64,000 nt of DNA from Halichondria panicea (Eukaryota > Porifera > Demospongiae > Suberitida > Halichondriidae). A program made the position numbers and the translations under genes. This document shows positions 61,375 to 64,000 of the stretch, piece after piece. The notes under the pieces were generated by a model. That model had not been told where the DNA came from. It saw only the letters and a program-made list of their open reading frames with translations, and did no database searches. Location of the stretch: positions 5,606,990 to 5,670,989 of the forward strand of contig NC_087387.1 of NCBI RefSeq assembly GCF_963675165.1, read 5' to 3'. The stretch's first letter is position 1; the number at the start of each line of letters is the position of its first letter.

Positions 61375-62450
61375 CGGAAGGGGGGGGGTGTCTTTCAACA
61401 GCTATATAACTTCAGTGCAGTTGATCCAATCTCACCCCCCACCTTGCGTTTAATCAATGATTTTGGGAATCTTTCAGCTTCCATAACTTGAATTCTGTGG
61501 ATCGAAAATCCGAAATGTTATTGTTTTCTGAAAGCTTAGAAAGAGACCTTTCAAGTGATACCATCAAATTTGAGATAAAAGTATTTGCCAATTTACCATG
61601 GTCCGGGTCGAAAAATGACAAATTAGGGGCGCGACAAAATTTTGAATTGCATTTGAAAGGAATTTTTCTAAGCTTTCAGAAAATCATAAAAATATTGACA
61701 CATTGGATCAACTGTACTGACATTATGTGTTTCAATCCAAAATTTCGTCATGACTCTGATTTGTCATTTTTCGACCTCGGACCATGGGCCGACAATAATT
61801 ATTGGCAAATAATTTTATCTCTCCAATATTAACTTTGATGGTATCATTTGAAAGGTCTAGATCTCTTTCTAAGTTTTCATAAAAATTAATCTGTATTCAT
61901 TGATTTTCGCTGGCAGCTGAAAGATTCCTGATTAAACACAAGGGGGGGGGGGTGTCTTTCAACAGCCATAACTTCAGTACAGTTGATCCAATGTCAACAT
62001 TTTTATGATTTCTGAAAATTGCTTTCAAATGATGTTTTTCAATCCAAAATTTCGTCACGTTCCCCGTGAGTGGGTTCAATTCACCTGCAATAGTTTTACA
62101 TTCCCGTGAGTGGGTTCAATTCACTGGCAATAGTTTTACATTCCCGTGAGTGGGTTCAATTCACTGGTAATATAGTTTTACGTTCCCGTGAGTGGGTTCA
62201 ATTCACTGGTAATATAGTTTTACGTTCCTGTGAGTGGCCTTGGGTTCAATTCACCAGCAATAGTTTTACGTTCCCGTGAGTAAATTCGCAAAATTCGCAA
62301 ATACTTTATCTCTCGAATATCAACTTTGATGGTATCATTTGAAAGGTCTCTTTCTAAGCTTTCAGAAAACCATAACATTTTTTTGATTTTCGATCCACAG
62401 AATTCAAGTGATGGCAGCTGAAAGATTCCCAAAATCATTGAACAATTTTG
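61375..62450. repeat. Inverted repeat complex
   Basis: Bases 61455-61575 (ttttgggaatctttcagct, gaattctgtggatcgaaaatc, ctttcaagtgataccatcaaa) return inverted at 62320-62440. Further inverted or direct copies of gatggtatcatttgaaaggtct and ggggggtgtctttcaacag occur at 61838-61975. It lies just 3' of the ROC-COR gene stop and may overlap its 3' untranslated region. Confidence 0.85.
62056..62283 (+). repeat. Minisatellite, 46-51 bp unit, about five copies
   Basis: The unit is ttcccgtgagtgggttcaattcac-ggcaatagttttac(g/a). Copies start at about 62059, 62102, 62143, 62185 and 62226, with a final partial copy. Confidence 0.9.
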
Positions 62451-63177
62451 AGTTATAAAAAAGTGATTTCTTAGCAAATGAATACAAAAGGCTAAGTATA
62501 TAATTATAATTATATAGCTGCATAGAATCATCTGTGATTGTGATATGCATGTGATGAGCTTAGTAATTACAAAATAAGATCATGATACTAGAATCACTAG
62601 ATTGACTGTCCTATACTCTTTCTCTGGTTTCCATTTGTACTTGCTTACACGCTGTCGATTATTGTACATGTAATTAACTTTCCATTAAAGCTTTCGTGAT
62701 CCACGGAGAATGACTTGAAGTTTTTTACAAGGACTGTGGAAATTATTAATGCCATGAATTAACACTTCTTGGCAACAGTCTGAGTGTATAAAGATCTAGT
62801 AACGCATCTGATATACCGTATTACTATATATTTTGCGGGTGAAAAACCTTTGCGAATGAGCCAAATCAGCAGAAAAGTTTACCCTTTGCGATCTAACTAT
62901 TGCGTTCTGCCAAGGATCATGTGTATTTACCAGTAATAATTAATTTAGGTTTTGCAGATTTTATTGATCAACCCTGCAAAGTTTGCAATGTTTGATGCTC
63001 ACAAAACATTCTAGTAATACGGTAGATTACTCTCAGCCAGCTGCAGGATACATTCGGTACATTCTGACATCCTCAAGTCATATTTGCTATATAAAGAGAA
63101 GTAACAAATAGCTATTGTATAACAGTGAAATAAAATGAAACGTTATAGTACTTACGACTGTTCTGCATGGTAAAGCA

Positions 63178-63274
63178 AGTCGGTCCCAGGCCGATTTTTT
63201 TTTAATAGAAGGAAGTTGAAAAATAAGGCGACCTAGCGTTCAATTGGAGACGGATCGGCCTGGGATCGAGGCTA
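63178..63274. mobile_element. Foldback element with 9-bp target duplication
   Basis: agtcggtcccaggccgat pairs with atcggcctgggatcgaggcta. The flanks are ggtaaagca on both sides (63169-63177, 63275-63283). Confidence 0.85.
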
Positions 63275-63820
63275 GGTAAAGCAATATTTAATCTTGCTTT
63301 ATTGTCTGTGTCTCTGCACTTACAGTTTAACAAAACAAGAGATGGCACTGCATGTATATTGTGTGAAATTGTGGCATGACTGGGCTAGCTAGTCGACACC
63401 ATGCACGGGATATGCTAGCGCACTGTAACGTTGGAACTGACTCAGCTCTATATATAATTATAGCCTTAGTCACAGCTTCATCTGTTGTTGGAGGTGCCTA
63501 ACGATTAATAGCAAGTGATGGCTCTAGCAGTGGAGGGTGTGGGACAATGGTAGTTCAGTAAGTGAGCCCCGCCCACTTATTGAACTGTGATGACTAAGCA
63601 TCACTAGACTAGTTTTCTCGAAGTTTTCTTGTTTAAAGCTGAGGATTACTCTTATTTAGCAGTAGTTTCAAGCCTTTTCAGGCTTGCTAAGCCTTTATTG
63701 GAGTTTAATAATCCAGCTCAAGAGCAGTAACCTTGAAAATCCGGGATATCTGAGGTGAATAACAGTTTCTTTTAGGGACAGGGGTGCTAGATCTAAATCT
63801 GGGACAGTCTAGGCTAGTTT

Positions 63821-63881
63821 TAGCCTCGATCCCAGGCCGAGTTTTCGCTTTTATCGAAAACTCGGCCTGGGATCGAGGCTA
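63821..63881. mobile_element. Perfect 61-bp foldback element with 9-bp target duplication
   Basis: TAGCCTCGATCCCAGGCCGA ... is a near-complete palindrome with a loop of only a few bases. The flanks are ggctagttt on both sides (63812-63820, 63882-63890). It is the minimal version of the 1.09-kb element at 6535. Confidence 0.92.
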
Positions 63882-64000
63882 GGCTAGTTTGGGACAGTTG
63901 GCAAAGGTTGATGCATGCACAGATTGATTGTAGATAGATCTAATACTTTTTTTAAATTGTGCTCATTTTCCTGTTCACAAAATTGACATGCTGAATTTTT

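Noticed and set aside
62056-62283. GGGTTCAATTCAC in each unit resembles a tRNA B box
   Set aside because: There is no A box at the right distance and no cloverleaf. The units are simple tandem repeats.

Overview
This is eukaryotic, animal-type DNA: AT-rich, with short GT-AG introns (many under 150 bp), abundant microsatellites, small inverted-repeat transposons and (TTAGGG)n. The gene content (death domains, ankyrin repeats with a ROC-COR GTPase, a RIG-I-like receptor, an IgGFc-binding/sushi protein) and the compact introns best fit a marine demosponge. The species cannot be fixed from the sequence. Most coding exons are too short to appear as open frames, so genes were rebuilt by hand from splice sites and reading phase. 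Every exon list is a prediction without RNA support.

Layout. (1) 0-2 kb, minus strand: the start of a secreted cysteine-rich peptide gene, with its second exon present three times in a tandem repeat that carries interstitial telomere motifs. (2) 3.4-6.2 kb: a partial copy of the last exons of a short-chain dehydrogenase, then a large inverted repeat. (3) 6.5-7.6 kb: a foldback transposon with 9-bp target duplications. (4) 8.0-13.3 kb, minus: a RIG-I-like receptor with a good zinc-binding C-terminal domain and decayed helicase motifs. (5) 17.8-22.4 kb, minus: an IgGFc-binding plus ten-sushi-domain surface protein with about ten frame lesions. (6) 26.2-28.0 kb, minus: a complete secreted cysteine-rich (VWC/pacifastin-like) peptide gene in seven small exons. 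(7) 29.0-32.9 kb, minus: a DHRS7-like membrane-anchored short-chain dehydrogenase. (8) 34.2-61.0 kb, plus: one 19-exon gene for a receptor with order death domain, novel module, death domain, ankyrin repeats, ROC, COR, death domain. Its introns hold segmental duplications and several DNA transposons. A small unknown gene lies on the minus strand inside it (52.9-55.1 kb). (9) 61-64 kb: inverted repeats, a minisatellite and foldback elements.

How the genes fit together. Blocks 1-2 and 6-7 are two copies of one ancestral segment (secreted peptide gene followed by the dehydrogenase 3' end). The RIG-I-like gene and the ROC-COR gene, about 21 kb apart on opposite strands, appear to share a two-part module (helical part, then an alpha/beta part with an RIFV-x2-D and TLH signature) that I do not recognise from a named family. 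It sits where RIG-I-like receptors normally carry CARDs. With the sushi protein next door, the window looks like an innate-immunity neighbourhood. That shared module is the best candidate for an undescribed system here.

A second unusual signal concerns mutation. Most frame lesions in the sushi gene are single extra TA dinucleotides, and indels between near-identical duplicates in the window often create short palindromes (CTATAG, CATGCATG, ATAATTAT).
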